A stretch of DNA of 64,000 nucleotides from Exobasidium rhododendri (lineage: Eukaryota > Basidiomycota > Exobasidiomycetes > Exobasidiales > Exobasidiaceae): positions 5,518,001-5,582,000 of the forward strand of contig CP110630.1 in assembly GCA_026210745.1 (NCBI GenBank). The letters are read 5' to 3'. This document shows, piece after piece, positions 43,697 through 54,500 of this stretch (position 1 is its first letter; the number at the start of each line of letters is the position of its first letter). The translations under genes and the position numbers were made by a program. Below the pieces are notes generated by a model. The model ran no database searches. It saw only the letters and a list, made by a program, of their open reading frames with translations, and had not been told where the DNA came from.

Positions 43697-44484
43697 TCAA
43701 TCCTCGCACACATGCTCTTTAGACTTTTGCGGATCACTGTAGTGCGGGCATGTCGAACCGTCCACCGGCTCGACCGTTTGGTGATCTCGTGTGGCCTGAT
43801 AAATTTCATTTCCGCACTTCTGCTCGGGGAGGGGGGGGGTGTCAAGAGAAAGAAGGGGGAGCACCGTCAGACAAACGAAAACAAGATGACAATATCCTCC
43901 AGCCCTTTTGATGACATACCTGACACGCGCATTGACAGGTGAAAGCATCTCGGTGGAAGGGGATGGGTGTACACGAGCTGTCATAGGGGCAGACTAGTCG
44001 ACACACTGCACTGATACGCTTCTTGAACGGGTATTTGTCTTCGACGCATGTTCCAGCTGGCATAGACTTGACAGTGCAGAAGTTCGTAGCCTCATTATTG
44101 TACCTTTGGCCGTCAGGACACAGCTGTGCAAGAGAAAAGCGTTGCAGAGATCAGTGAAAGCCTCACCAAGAACAGAAAGATGCACGCCACTTTCTTTCTC
44201 GCATGCCCAATCTCACCTGACAAGGGCATCGACAGTCCTTGTCCTTTTGAGCACCGAACTCGTCATAGAGGGGAATGCTGCATCGCTTGTCTGAAGCTTC
44301 AGAGGGGCATTCTGCACATTTTGCTGCAGCAAGAAGTATGACATCAGCTGCAAAGTGCATGTGACGATGAATTAGCGGCACGACAAGAGCAACAACGAAG
44401 ATATCACACGGACTCACTCAAGCAGCAAGTACACAGCAACGAGATCAACGCAATCATGGTTGTTGATATTAGCGGCACTTTCAT
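43697..44484 (-). CDS. Small secreted cysteine-rich protein of unknown family
   Basis: Four exons: 44484-44418, 44347-44217, 44123-43920 and 43819-43697, giving 174 residues. No single exon is long, so the gene is easily missed. The N-terminus MKVPLISTTMIALISLL is a clear signal peptide with no other membrane segment. The mature part has about 18 Cys. A CxCxCQ motif ends exon 2 (DCRCPCQ) and again exon 3 (TCQCACQ), each followed in the next exon by a module starting with a residue plus Cys (LCPDG; KCGNE). The coding part therefore looks like an exon-duplicated disulfide module. I do not recognise the family. Size, secretion and cysteine content resemble fungal effectors or wall proteins, but no function is claimed. 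Confidence 0.75.
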
Positions 44485-45103
44485 GGCGGGGAGGCTAAAG
44501 GGAGAGGGAGACTAGGATCAAGAGGGGTGAATGCAAGAAGCTCCTCCCGCATCGAAATGCGTCTGCTATATATCGAGTGTCTTGCATGAAAGGCTTATCA
44601 GAGGGCCACGGGGGAGGGCAAAAGGACAGTAAGATCGGTGTAATCAGTATTATGGTACTCAATAAGAGTGGCAGGATGGACGGAGTTGAGAAGAGGCCTC
44701 TGCTTGCAGTCACATTCTCCCCTAAGGTGAGCGTCAGGGCAGTGAAGAAAGCCACGTCGGGGATGGAAGAAGAGGACCGAACCTTCCCACACCTTCATAC
44801 TCTATCGCATTCACATTGTATCACGGTGCGTAAATGGAGGAGCGGCACAACGACGTATTCCGCGCACGCTATGGCCCTTTATGTGAAAGTATCAAAATTT
44901 GCAAATGAGTCGAGATTCATCATTTTCTCATTGTGATGAATTGCAATTGGGTCACAGACTGGATATCAACAAGGCATGGCGTCTCAGCACCTTTCCTTCA
45001 TTTGCTATATGGTTTCCCCTCCCTTTTCTCCCCCCTTTTCTCCCCCAAACCCCCCTCCACTGTCATATGTACACAGTCTGGCCACTCCATTTTGGGAAGA
45101 GGT
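44485..45103. promoter_or_regulatory. Upstream region of the cysteine-rich gene / 3' flank of CDS1
   Basis: These 619 bases lie between tandem minus-strand genes. C-rich runs (CCCCCC) occur around 45030-45057. No coding frame is supported. Confidence 0.45.
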
Positions 45104-47306
45104 CTACACCTTGACACCTTGGCCGGTCAAGAATCTAGTGAGCTCTCGATACAGCTCCAATTGATCTTCTACAGTAAGGTGTGTCACAACAGTCTGCAAG
45201 ACGGATCCGACGGTGACGTGATGCTCCCGGATGATCGAAGTGTAGTAAACATAGGTGAAGAGTCCCATCAGGAATCTAAGCAAAAGAAAGGCAGTGTACT
45301 AGAAATCAGTACCTTGACGATGTAAAAAAGGGTACTTCTCATCACGATTTACTCACTGGCAGTCAAATCGATCTGTAAGGCCTCCGTGTCCAGGAATGCT
45401 GTCACCGAAGTCCTTGATGTTGAATGCTGTGAGAAAGATAGTGAGCGGAGATGAGTCGTTGTCAGGGTTGTGATGAGCTGATTACTATCGATCGCAATCA
45501 TCAATTTTTGCTCACCTCGTTTGAAGCCACTGGCGAAGAAACCGCCGAATGGTGCCACTAGACTAGCGAAAGCTGCCATGACCAAGGAATGGAACTGGAA
45601 GGGAGCGTATTGGAAGTTTTCGATCTTCATGACGTTCCCAGTGAAGAGTTCTGAGACGGGCGAGACTGCCCGAGTCAAGATAGCCGAGAGCGCGGCAGGC
45701 AGTGGGACGCCATGCCACAAGAAGACTGGATTAACTTCACAGTCGACCTTGGACCATGCATTCATCCCGAGGGAGACAGCTGGACAGATCTGCAGGTGTA
45801 GATCGCTGGATGTCAATTCGAGTTCTTCGATATTCTCACCTCAAAACCGTACTGACCATGTATTTGTAGCGCATAAAGAGCGATCCCCAGGCGTATGCAA
45901 AGATTTCGGTAATGATAAAAGCGCCGACGAACCCTTCCACAGTTTTCTTGGGACTGAGACTGATGAGCGGTGTGCGACCAAACATCATTCCGCAGATATA
46001 TGCAAACACATCATTGCAAATGACTAGACTTGCCGGTACCCACACCCAGATCAATCCTTCGAGAATATTATTGACGATGAAGTGTGACGAGTAGACGGTG
46101 AGGAAGAGGCTCATGTGTACCCAACAGAACAGACCAAATTGATGCTTGAGATTGGATCTTTTGAGACCACTGACGAAAGCCATGAACCCAAAGACATAGA
46201 GCATGAAAGAGATGAAGCGATGGTGTCGAGCAAAGGGAATGAAGTAAGCGTCGACAAAAACGATGTGCTTGAAGTAGTAGATGAGTGATTCGCCGTAGAG
46301 AAAATAATTGCTGACGGCAAAGAAATACCTGAGGAATAGAGACCATATCAGCATCACAAAGAAGCAGGTTGCCTTCATGAGTAGGAAGGACACTTACCAG
46401 CTCAGTGTTTTGCTCCACAATTCTTCCTTTCTTCTGCCTTCTCTACCTCCCATCTCATCGTCGTCGTCGTCTTCACTTTGTGCTGCACTTCCTGCTCTAC
46501 TACTAGCATTGCTGTATGCACCTGGCTTACTCGAGCCTCCAGTGACACTTGGTCTTCCGGGAATGTTGAAGAGAGCAGTCACTTCATGATAGACGAGAAT
46601 CTGCACGAGGAGGACGAGCATGATCATGTACGGGTGACCTAGAAGGACGAGGGCTGCCGATGAAAGTGATTTGTTAAATTCAGATCTGTTCTTTCAGGAA
46701 GAGGAAGACCGCATACACACCAACAAAACCGCCAATCATGAGAAAGGTGAAGATCGTCCTCTCGTAGATCTTCTTCCAGTATATCTTGCGAGCTTCGCGA
46801 TCGTCTTCCATTTTCTGCTGAAGGATCATAGCGTGACTGGGTGACTCGTCGGCTGCTTTCTGTGTCAGGTAATGAGGTGTTTGCGGCGGTGAAGCCATTA
46901 TACTAGTAGTTGCAGGGGCTTGATCTTGCTTCTCTGTCTCAATCGGCTCCTTTGAATGCGATTCGACATCTGTCATCTCCTTTGGTCTGCCGTTGCTCTC
47001 TGATGTTGCTCTTTCCTCCTGCAGATTTGGCACGCTTGGCTGGCGAATCCTACTTCCACTCCTCGTTGTCATCACTTCCAGGTCATTTTCACTATCTGTC
47101 ACCTCGCTACTTCTTGCTGCATTTCTCTTGGCCGACCTTCTTGCTGAACGAGTGTTCTTTGATGGAGTTCCTCCATTTGTAGCAACTGGCTCTGGGGATA
47201 GTAGCTCTTCTTGCGTCTCTGAGCTTTGGTCTTGCTCCGCGTCGGATTCTTCCAGTGCCAGAGCATCAAACGCTCCCCTAGAGGCGAAGCGTGATTTTGG
47301 CGCCAT
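45104..47306 (-). CDS. CDS1: Phosphatidate cytidylyltransferase (CDP-diacylglycerol synthase)
   Basis: Six exons: 47306-46721, 46653-46398, 46328-45857, 45789-45516, 45426-45357 and 45275-45104, giving 609 residues (yeast Cds1 has 457). The enzyme makes CDP-DAG from CTP and phosphatidate in the ER. The first ~195 residues are a charged, disordered extension. Multiple membrane helices follow ([31 protein letters not shown]). Key motifs: [24 protein letters not shown], and the family signature [19 protein letters not shown] with LTDRFD. Intron 3 has an unusual GTCAGT donor, chosen because it restores YMICP, which is conserved in yeast. The start is the ATG at 47306; an upstream TTG is ignored. 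It is divergent from VMA21. Confidence 0.94.
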
Positions 47307-47547
47307 GGCTAGAGATGGCAAGAAGTATATACGACGTCTGCGAACAAGGAGCTAGCTCTGTTGATTCCCTGATGAGAGGGAAGCCAAGTCATTCAGACCT
47401 TCTAGGACATTGGCCAACGTTTTCGCATCGCCTTTTCAAGCCACGTGTCTGATATGTCAAACGCACGGACGATCACAAACAAGCAGCGAGACTTCTTAGC
47501 TTGGCGGGTCCCCTTCCCCCTCTTTACAATAGCACACAAGCACGCAC

Positions 47548-47964
47548 ATGACATCGACACAACATCAATTAACACCGTCCAGAGTGGGACCAAGAAGTCC
47601 AGATCCGGCAGCGTGAGTCTTTCCAAAGTAGTGATCGCGACGGCCGCTTCAAGTAGGCTGAGGCACCTTCTCGAGCAGTGCCGTCTACGCCAAGCTTGCC
47701 TTCTTCAGTGTTGCCCTCTTTGCCGCTCCTTTATCGGCCTACTATTTCTCAAAGGATAGGTTGTTTGGAGGGAATACGACACACGCTGGCGGCCTAGCTG
47801 CTCTAGTAGTCAACATAGTTCTCTTTTGCTATGTGGTGGTAGCTTTCATGGAGGATCAAGGAGATGGGCCCAGCGACAAGAAAGACACACAGGCAATCAG
47901 AAAAGAGCTGCAAGAGCGACTCCGAAACTTGGATGAAGATGAACTCAGCAAGAAAGGGCAGTAA
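47548..47964 (+). CDS. VMA21: V-ATPase assembly factor Vma21
   Basis: Two exons, 47548-47612 and 47679-47964, encode 116 residues. Two transmembrane hairpin helices are visible: KLAFFSVALFAAPLSAYYFS and GLAALVVNIVLFCYVVVAF. The conserved LFGGNTTHAGGLAA lies between them and EDQ follows. The C-terminus is KKGQ, a dilysine (KKxx) ER-retrieval signal like that of yeast Vma21. The protein guides assembly of the V-ATPase Vo sector in the ER. It is divergent, 241 bases from CDS1. Confidence 0.93.
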
Positions 47965-48170
47965 AATTCTCCATCCCGATCAAGCAGAAACAGACTTCCA
48001 CACACTCGATTACTCATCATCTGCATCTATACCATATCAAGATCTCTTCCTCAGGACTAAAATCGAATGAAGATAATCCTTGCGATTCGATAAGAAGGAA
48101 GTGGAACATGGAGTGGGAAGAGAGAGAGAGAGAGGAATCTAAGGTGATGGAAGCGGCGAGAGAACTCGTT

Positions 48171-49943
48171 TCAAGCAACCTCTCGCTTGTACTTGGTGGT
48201 TGCTGTATTGTTTGCAACGCCTGCCGACCGTCGCTGGAGAAGAGGCGCGACGACTTGTTTCCAGACAGAGATCGCCAAGTCTCGTTTCTGTACTGGCCGC
48301 ATAACTTCTTCATCTTCTCTGTTGCTGATATGGCTGGCTTCCTCTCGCTTACCAAGCACGCTGGAAACTTGCATCTCACCTTGCTCGGATAGTGCACTTC
48401 GAACCGTCAAGGCGTCATCTTCAACATCTCGACGACATCGACTGCTGTTACTCCCACATCCACGACCCCTTCCTCGACCGTAGTAATGATGATCACGCTT
48501 CTGTAGCACTTCCAATCCAGCATCTTCTTGCACGTCACGACGGCGACGGCAGTCACTACCATCGCTACCACATCGTCTCTTTCCCTGCCTCCAATTTCCT
48601 CCTCTCCACGAATCATGGCTATGGTGACTACGCTTCTCAAATACGTCTACGTCTTGATTCTCCGCAGTCGATCTTTTGTTCCAGGTGCTGTTGTTTCTGT
48701 TCCGTTGAACCCGGCGCTGGCCTCGTCTTTGTCTACAATATGGTTTAGCCTCGTCGCTAACATCTGAACAATCCGTTCGACTGCCGTTGTCGTTTTCGTC
48801 ATCCCAAGACCTCGGCTTTGGTGGAATGTCGACATCGTTTATTGCGCTTTCGATCGATCGTCGCTGGATCTTCTCGTTATCGCCATTTTCTTCAGATCGT
48901 AGCATAAACGATCGTGGTTTGTCGTCTCCTGCCAGCCAACGACGCATGAACTCGGCATGATCGCCACCTTTCACTTGCTCGTCGGGAAGGGTCCCCTGCT
49001 TCAAAGGCGATCTTCTCAAAGATCCCTCCGCCTCCCCATTCGTCGACGTCGTCTCCTTCTGCTCGGGAGTCTTGCCTGCAGAGTGATTGACAGTCTCGAC
49101 ACATTTGCCTGTCCTGGAATCGCAGACAGTCTGCTTCGACTCGCTCTCCATGTGCAACTGTACCTTGCCAGGAAGGGTGACTTTCAGTGCACCTTTCAAT
49201 TCCAAACACATCTCCTTGACTACGGGAATCTTGTTGTTGCAGAAGGCAGTGTTGGAAGAACGACAGCTGTGGTATCCGTCCGAATATTGGTCAACATCAG
49301 AGCGAGTTTCCCATCTTCGGACAAAGGGTGCTTCATTCTTGGCGTTGGTGTCGTCGACTGCTGTAGAACGTTTTGACGGTTTCATCGACTTTGCTTTGCG
49401 TCGTTTGACTAGGGTACTACTTCCTAGATTGGAATCCCTTCGAATAAAGTTGGTAAAGTTGTCGTCCGAGACTTTCTTGAATGCCCCACCATACTTGGAC
49501 GCGAAAGAGCTTGATTGTAGAGTTGTGCATCCGATCAAGATGGACGTGGGGGACAGCTTTCCAGCATAGCTCTTGTTTGCGACATAAGCCAATCGGACTT
49601 GATCTGGATTTGATGGATCGCATTCTTCGATAAGTATGGGCTTCTCTGTCTCTCCGATCAATTGTTGATCAGAGTAGTAAGTGTAGTTGGCATCTCGAAC
49701 GCATTGCCCTTCCAGCTGAGGGTTGTCTGGCTTGTCCGCTGCCACCGGCAACAACCCCTCTTCGGGAGAGCCAGAGCCTTTGAATTCTGGAGAAACAAGC
49801 TTTAGATCTTTATCAGAGTCAACGATTTCGTACTTTTGGGAGCCGTTGTCGGTCTGGAGGGGGACGTAATTATGAGGTAGAGCTGTGGCTAGGGTGAGGA
49901 GAGGCCCAACCGTAGCTAGCATACTTCGTGCGTCGACGTTCAT
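48171..49943 (-). CDS. Secreted precursor with many Kex2 sites and short Cys-loop repeats
   Basis: A single exon of 590 residues. The N-terminus (MLATVGPLLTLATALP from the second Met, residue 8) is a signal peptide. There is no other membrane segment, and several N-glycosylation sequons are present (NYT, NFT, NST). At least 14 dibasic KR/RR sites punctuate the protein, denser in the last third. Between them lie three short loops: a Cys pair at 392/403 (CSDVSDEAKPYC), at 458/465 (CGSDGSDC) and at 496/503 (CGSNSSRC). Each is followed by an Arg cluster. Loops 2 and 3 sit in a duplicated unit of the form KR-x-HH...C-x6-C-RR...RDV-x-(E)-DA-x-L. This is the pattern of a Kex2-processed repeat precursor that releases peptides. 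The N-terminal ~270 residues may be a folded domain that I do not recognise. Confidence 0.75.
   Translation of the reverse strand: MNVDARSMLATVGPLLTLATALPHNYVPLQTDNGSQKYEIVDSDKDLKLVSPEFKGSGSPEEGLLPVAADKPDNPQLEGQCVRDANYTYYSDQQLIGETEKPILIEECDPSNPDQVRLAYVANKSYAGKLSPTSILIGCTTLQSSSFASKYGGAFKKVSDDNFTNFIRRDSNLGSSTLVKRRKAKSMKPSKRSTAVDDTNAKNEAPFVRRWETRSDVDQYSDGYHSCRSSNTAFCNNKIPVVKEMCLELKGALKVTLPGKVQLHMESESKQTVCDSRTGKCVETVNHSAGKTPEQKETTSTNGEAEGSLRRSPLKQGTLPDEQVKGGDHAEFMRRWLAGDDKPRSFMLRSEENGDNEKIQRRSIESAINDVDIPPKPRSWDDENDNGSRTDCSDVSDEAKPYCRQRRGQRRVQRNRNNSTWNKRSTAENQDVDVFEKRSHHSHDSWRGGNWRQGKRRCGSDGSDCRRRRDVQEDAGLEVLQKRDHHYYGRGRGRGCGSNSSRCRRDVEDDALTVRSALSEQGEMQVSSVLGKREEASHISNREDEEVMRPVQKRDLAISVWKQVVAPLLQRRSAGVANNTATTKYKREVA
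48405..48640 (-). repeat. Tandem duplication inside the secreted precursor
   Basis: Two units encode KRSHHSHDS...CGSDGSDCRRRRDVQED and KRDHHYYGR...CGSNSSRCRRDVEDD. The match is visible at DNA level around the CGTCGTGACGT and CGTCGAGATGT segments. The units start about 50 residues apart. Confidence 0.7.
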
Positions 49944-51575
49944 CGTGGAGTACTACGAGGGCGAAATAGAGAACCTGAGAGGGGAGATCAAGTAAGCAAG
50001 ACCGGCTTGCTGAGATACTTGAGAAGTGAGGAAAGAAAGGAGAGTGGTCGCCCAGCGAACACTAGAGAAGTAGGAAGGGTGGGAAAGCAGAAGGGTGAAG
50101 TGAAGGGCGGAAGACTGAAAGGAGGAAATACAAGTTGCTCACTTTCAGCTGCGTCTCTTATACTGAGCTTTGCATCCAATGCCTTCAGACGAAAGTTGGG
50201 CGCTTACTTTGCTACAAGGCGCAGACGAATCAGGGCGCAAGTCTCAATTGGCGAAAAAGGTCTACCTTCGGGGGCGAGATCGGTCACTGACGACGTGTTC
50301 CAGGACGTTGCCATCCTTGGCTGCTGTTCATCTCCCTGACGTCTTAGCGAAACGAGTATTTATCAACGAGACGGTGTTTGACCTGGCTATTGTGAAATGG
50401 AGGGTCTTTGCTCGGTGAGGAGGCATGGCCTTTCCGAGAAAGCGAGAGCCTTCGCAGTGCTAAATGTGGACTACGAGGTGTTGACGCCAATCTATACATT
50501 CAGCTTCAGCGCCCTGAATGGCGTTCAGCAGTCAGAAACAAGTATCACGCAATTAACAGGTCAAGGTGAGAATGTGTCTCTCCAACGAACAGTGAGAACA
50601 TACAGAGAGGGGGAGGGTAAAGGTCTCGACACCCAATCAGCCAGAGTAAGGAGAGATGAAAAGCCGTGGGCCCGCAGCGTAGGTGCAAGACAGGGCAACA
50701 CCGGAGAAGGAGGGCAGAGGGTGTTCATTTCTCTATTTAAATGTACTAAATTGATTCAACTTTTTGCATTTTCTATTTTGGGTCCGCCTGTCCGCGTTTG
50801 ACGTCCTCGTAGTCGAGCAGCTTGAATGAGGGGAAACTTTCGATCTGCAGTGTGATTTTTCTTTTGGGTAGAACTGAAATTCCTGCCTACTGTACGTTTT
50901 GAAATAGAGATAAAAGATTGGACACTCCATTCAAGGTAATGCTTACACACAAAAAGAGCAACTTCGAGAAAGCCGTCTACAGCAAAATGCATGTGACCAT
51001 GCCTACGATGCTGTAATTATTCTATCCTTTGTATCCATACCGAGAGAAGTAAGAAGATCGCTCCGAAAGGTAGATCCTGTCTGATTAGTCTAAATTTGTG
51101 TTGCCCGGTGAAGTCTAGAGAGACAGACGCGCTGATCACTACAAATATCTCTGAGGAGAAATCTGAACATTTCCTCCTCCCTCACATAAGTCTCCCTTTC
51201 TCCTTTCCTGATCCCCTCGTTTCGAAGACAAAAGGGTAGAGTATCGGCTTGGGTTGAGAAGAGACAAAGGGCGCTGTCCCTGCTGCTCATACGCTTACGC
51301 TTTAATACAACCTACACACTGCCGACAAACCAGTACTTACACCCACTCTGCCGCTCTTTCTGCCCTCATGATCGCTCTTGTCGAATAACAGTGTAGAGTT
51401 TCGTGACTTCACGTCACCACTCCGGGCCTACACAAGGCTCAGGATACTTTGTATTCCGAGCACGGAAACCCTACGATCGGCCTCGCCTTCCATCAAACTC
51501 CGTAAATACTCTCCTGCCGTCATCTGACAATCTAACAATCTCAAAGGAAGCCTTTCAAGTCGAAGGAGAGAAGCC
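49944..51575. promoter_or_regulatory. Long divergent upstream region of the secreted precursor and Tay1-like genes
   Basis: These 1.63 kb hold no frame with family resemblance and no tRNA. An inverted repeat at about 49988-50024 can form a hairpin in the precursor's leader or promoter. A tiny ATG frame of six codons at 51368 precedes the Tay1-like start. Such a long region next to a secreted-protein gene fits complex regulation, but no site is identified. Confidence 0.45.
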
Positions 51576-54500
51576 ATGTCGCTACCGAACAATGTTCAGA
51601 ACCAACAAAAAGCTGGGAGAGATTCTTTAGAAGTGGAAGCTGAATTCAGCGAAGAATTTAAGGATGAACCTCCCGATTTTTCATTTTTCAACGAGACGTC
51701 ACTCGATGAAGATGCATTTGCAACGAGCTCGCTTCAATTGGCCGCCTCTGCCATTCTCGCTGTACAGCAGCAGCAAGTGCCCTTTGAGCTGGCTACGAGC
51801 TACTTCGAAACTGGCAACGTTGGCAACACATCCTCCTCCAATGATACAAGGAACGGCAGCCATTCATCCCTATCGAGATCTTCCAGTGTGGGACGACCGA
51901 GTCAGCCAGGAGCCACAGCAGCTGTAGCAGGCGATCGAGGAGCTTCGCATCCAGAGAGACACATGTGGACAGCAGAGGAGACGGATGCCCTAGTTGACGG
52001 ATGTAACAAGTATGGCATTGGCAACTGGAAAGCTATCATCAACGATGAGGTCTTCGCCGCAGGATTCAACGGAAGGACGCCGGGAGATTTGAAAGATCGA
52101 TTTCGAACCTATTTTCCCGACGCTTATCATGAATTGTATCCCAATGCAAAGACGCACACCAGTCGAGCGGTTCGCAGTAAGGCACCTGATGGTAAGAGTA
52201 TTTTTGAAAAGGGAAAGACGAAAGAAAGAAGGCCTTTCACTCCAGCAGAAGATGAAGTCTTGAAGAAGGGATATCAGCAACATGGTTCGCACTGGGCCAA
52301 GATTGCAAAGGATGCCGTCTTTGAAGGTCGAAGAAAGTCTACAGATTTGCGAGATCGGTTTCGGAATGCTTTTCCCAGCTTGTACGAACAAGCAGGGTAC
52401 AAACCTCGAACAAAGCTACCAAAGAAGGAAAGGAGACAGAGTAGCAGCGGTAGCTTCAGCTGTCACGATATGATGAATGCTACCACAGCCGAATGGCCCT
52501 CGGATGTAATGCAGCGACCAGACCTACAGGCTCGGAGCGATACGTCTACATCTGTCTATTCCGAGGTCGTCAGTGAACACAGCGAGCATAGCGATGAAGG
52601 GGAGAGCAGTGATGCTGTTGAGAGGTCTCACTTCAAGGATCTCTCGGAGGACAGTCTAAAGAGCAAGGTCAATCCATCTGGGCTAAAGACTACTCATACA
52701 ATGACAGTTCCCTCGAATGGATCGTCGAGTGGATCTTCTGCGCACAATCCCTCCATTCATCCGCCCCAGAAGTCGTCACAGCATCTTCTTAAGAGGTCAA
52801 ACAGTACAAAGAAAGCTGTTGGCAAGATTGGAGCGTCTTTGGATCACCTGGTAAAGAGTGCTTACAGTAAATCAAGCAAAGAAGCTTCAATCGTGAATCA
52901 TCAACAGGCTCATCTACAGCACATCTTAAATCACCAACAGCAAGTTCACCAGCAGATGCAGCGTGATACAATGCAGGAGAACATTGCCAGCAGCCTGTCA
53001 CAGCAACGCCCTCCTTTCAATCAAAGTATGAGCGCCGGATGGGTGCCTCGACCTGCCTGGATCACTGGCAGTACCACCAATGATTCCACTTTGGTGAACA
53101 TGGAACTGGACCAGATGGATGAGCTGATGAACAATCATTCGGCTTCGGAGCTACTGAACTCTGATGGAGATCGCAACATTGCAGCAGCAGCAACAACAAT
53201 GCCTGCGCAGTCGATTGATCCCACAGAAGAGATGGATGCCATGAGCATCGATCAAGGCACTCTAGTCGGGACTAATCAGACCGACTTTGCAAGCATCTAT
53301 CAACACCTCGCCATGGCGACTGACACGCTTCCCACCAATCGAGCACTGTCTATGCAGTCATTCCAGAATCTGCTGGATCCTTTGTCGGATACTGGGACAT
53401 CGAATTCGGTGTGGGATCAGCCTTCGAATACCTTGCCGTGGACACCAATCAGTTCTGCTGCAGCAGCTCTCAACAGCTCGACTTCGACTCACAATACTAG
53501 CAATGCCACCCGACGAGAACATGAGCATAATCAGTGGGCCGGAGATTTATTGCCTCGTGGCACCTACCCCACCAATCAAGAACAATTGCAGCAACAACAG
53601 TCACAAGGACCACACGGCTTTGTCAGTATGGCCAGTATGCATCTTGGTCACGGCAATCAGGGCCTCGTATCTTCTCGAAGCGCTGATGAGAATCTGGGTC
53701 AAGAACAACGTGGCAGTAGCAACAACAATGATTTCGCCTTTGCTCGACATGAGCGGGCTGACGAGCACGTTCCACCGTCATCTGGCGTAGATCGGCACTT
53801 TCAGCGCAACACCGATCAGCTCTACTCTACTCCTTCTGTTCATGAATTGATTTCACATTCTACTCGAAGGCAGAGCTATCCGTTGAGACCGTTTGGTTGG
53901 GGAGAAGACGGAAATGGGGAAGAAATGATGCAAGCAGGATACAGCAACCCCTATCCGTACCCGGCAGATGATATTGCACTTCTCAATTCTAGTATAGGAG
54001 GTAGCTTGACGTTGTTTCCCAGCCTGGTCACTAACAATCAAGCAAACGAGTACGGCCATGCCAGTATGATGAGGAGAAGACGATCGACCGATACCCTTCG
54101 AGAAGGTGCCTTTAATTTCCCGCAATCTTGGAGGGGAAATCTGATGGACACGAATAGGCTCGTGGGAGAAGAGGAAGAGGAAGAAGCGGATGGAGGAAAG
54201 ATCGTCAAGGAGGACGACGGTGAACATAGATCAAAGAGTACCGCCACCTCCATTCACGGTACTTCTAATCACTCTCAGTCTGTCTCTGAAGCTCGTTCAC
54301 ATGAAGCAGTGGACGGTGCTGAAGATGGCGACAACGATGATGAAAGAAATGCTCCGAGTCGAGCAGCCAGTGTAGGCAACATGGATCAAATGGTGGGCAC
54401 TGGTCGAGACAACATATTGTATGCCGAGTCATTACCCGATCTATCGTCAGCGCTAGACGGGCACATCTCCTCTGCCGCCTCCGAATCTGCCTTTTCACAC

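Noticed and set aside
48171-49943. Dikaritin-type RiPP cluster
   Set aside because: No UstYa-like oxidase or other tailoring gene lies nearby. The neighbours are Vma21, CDS1 and a Myb protein, so only a generic Kex2-processed precursor is claimed.
50397-50801. 134-codon plus-strand frame in the long intergenic region
   Set aside because: It has no signal peptide, domain or codon pattern of a gene. It is more likely leader or promoter sequence.
51403-51630. 75-codon frame overlapping the Tay1-like start
   Set aside because: It begins with GTG, not ATG, so it is not a credible upstream ORF.
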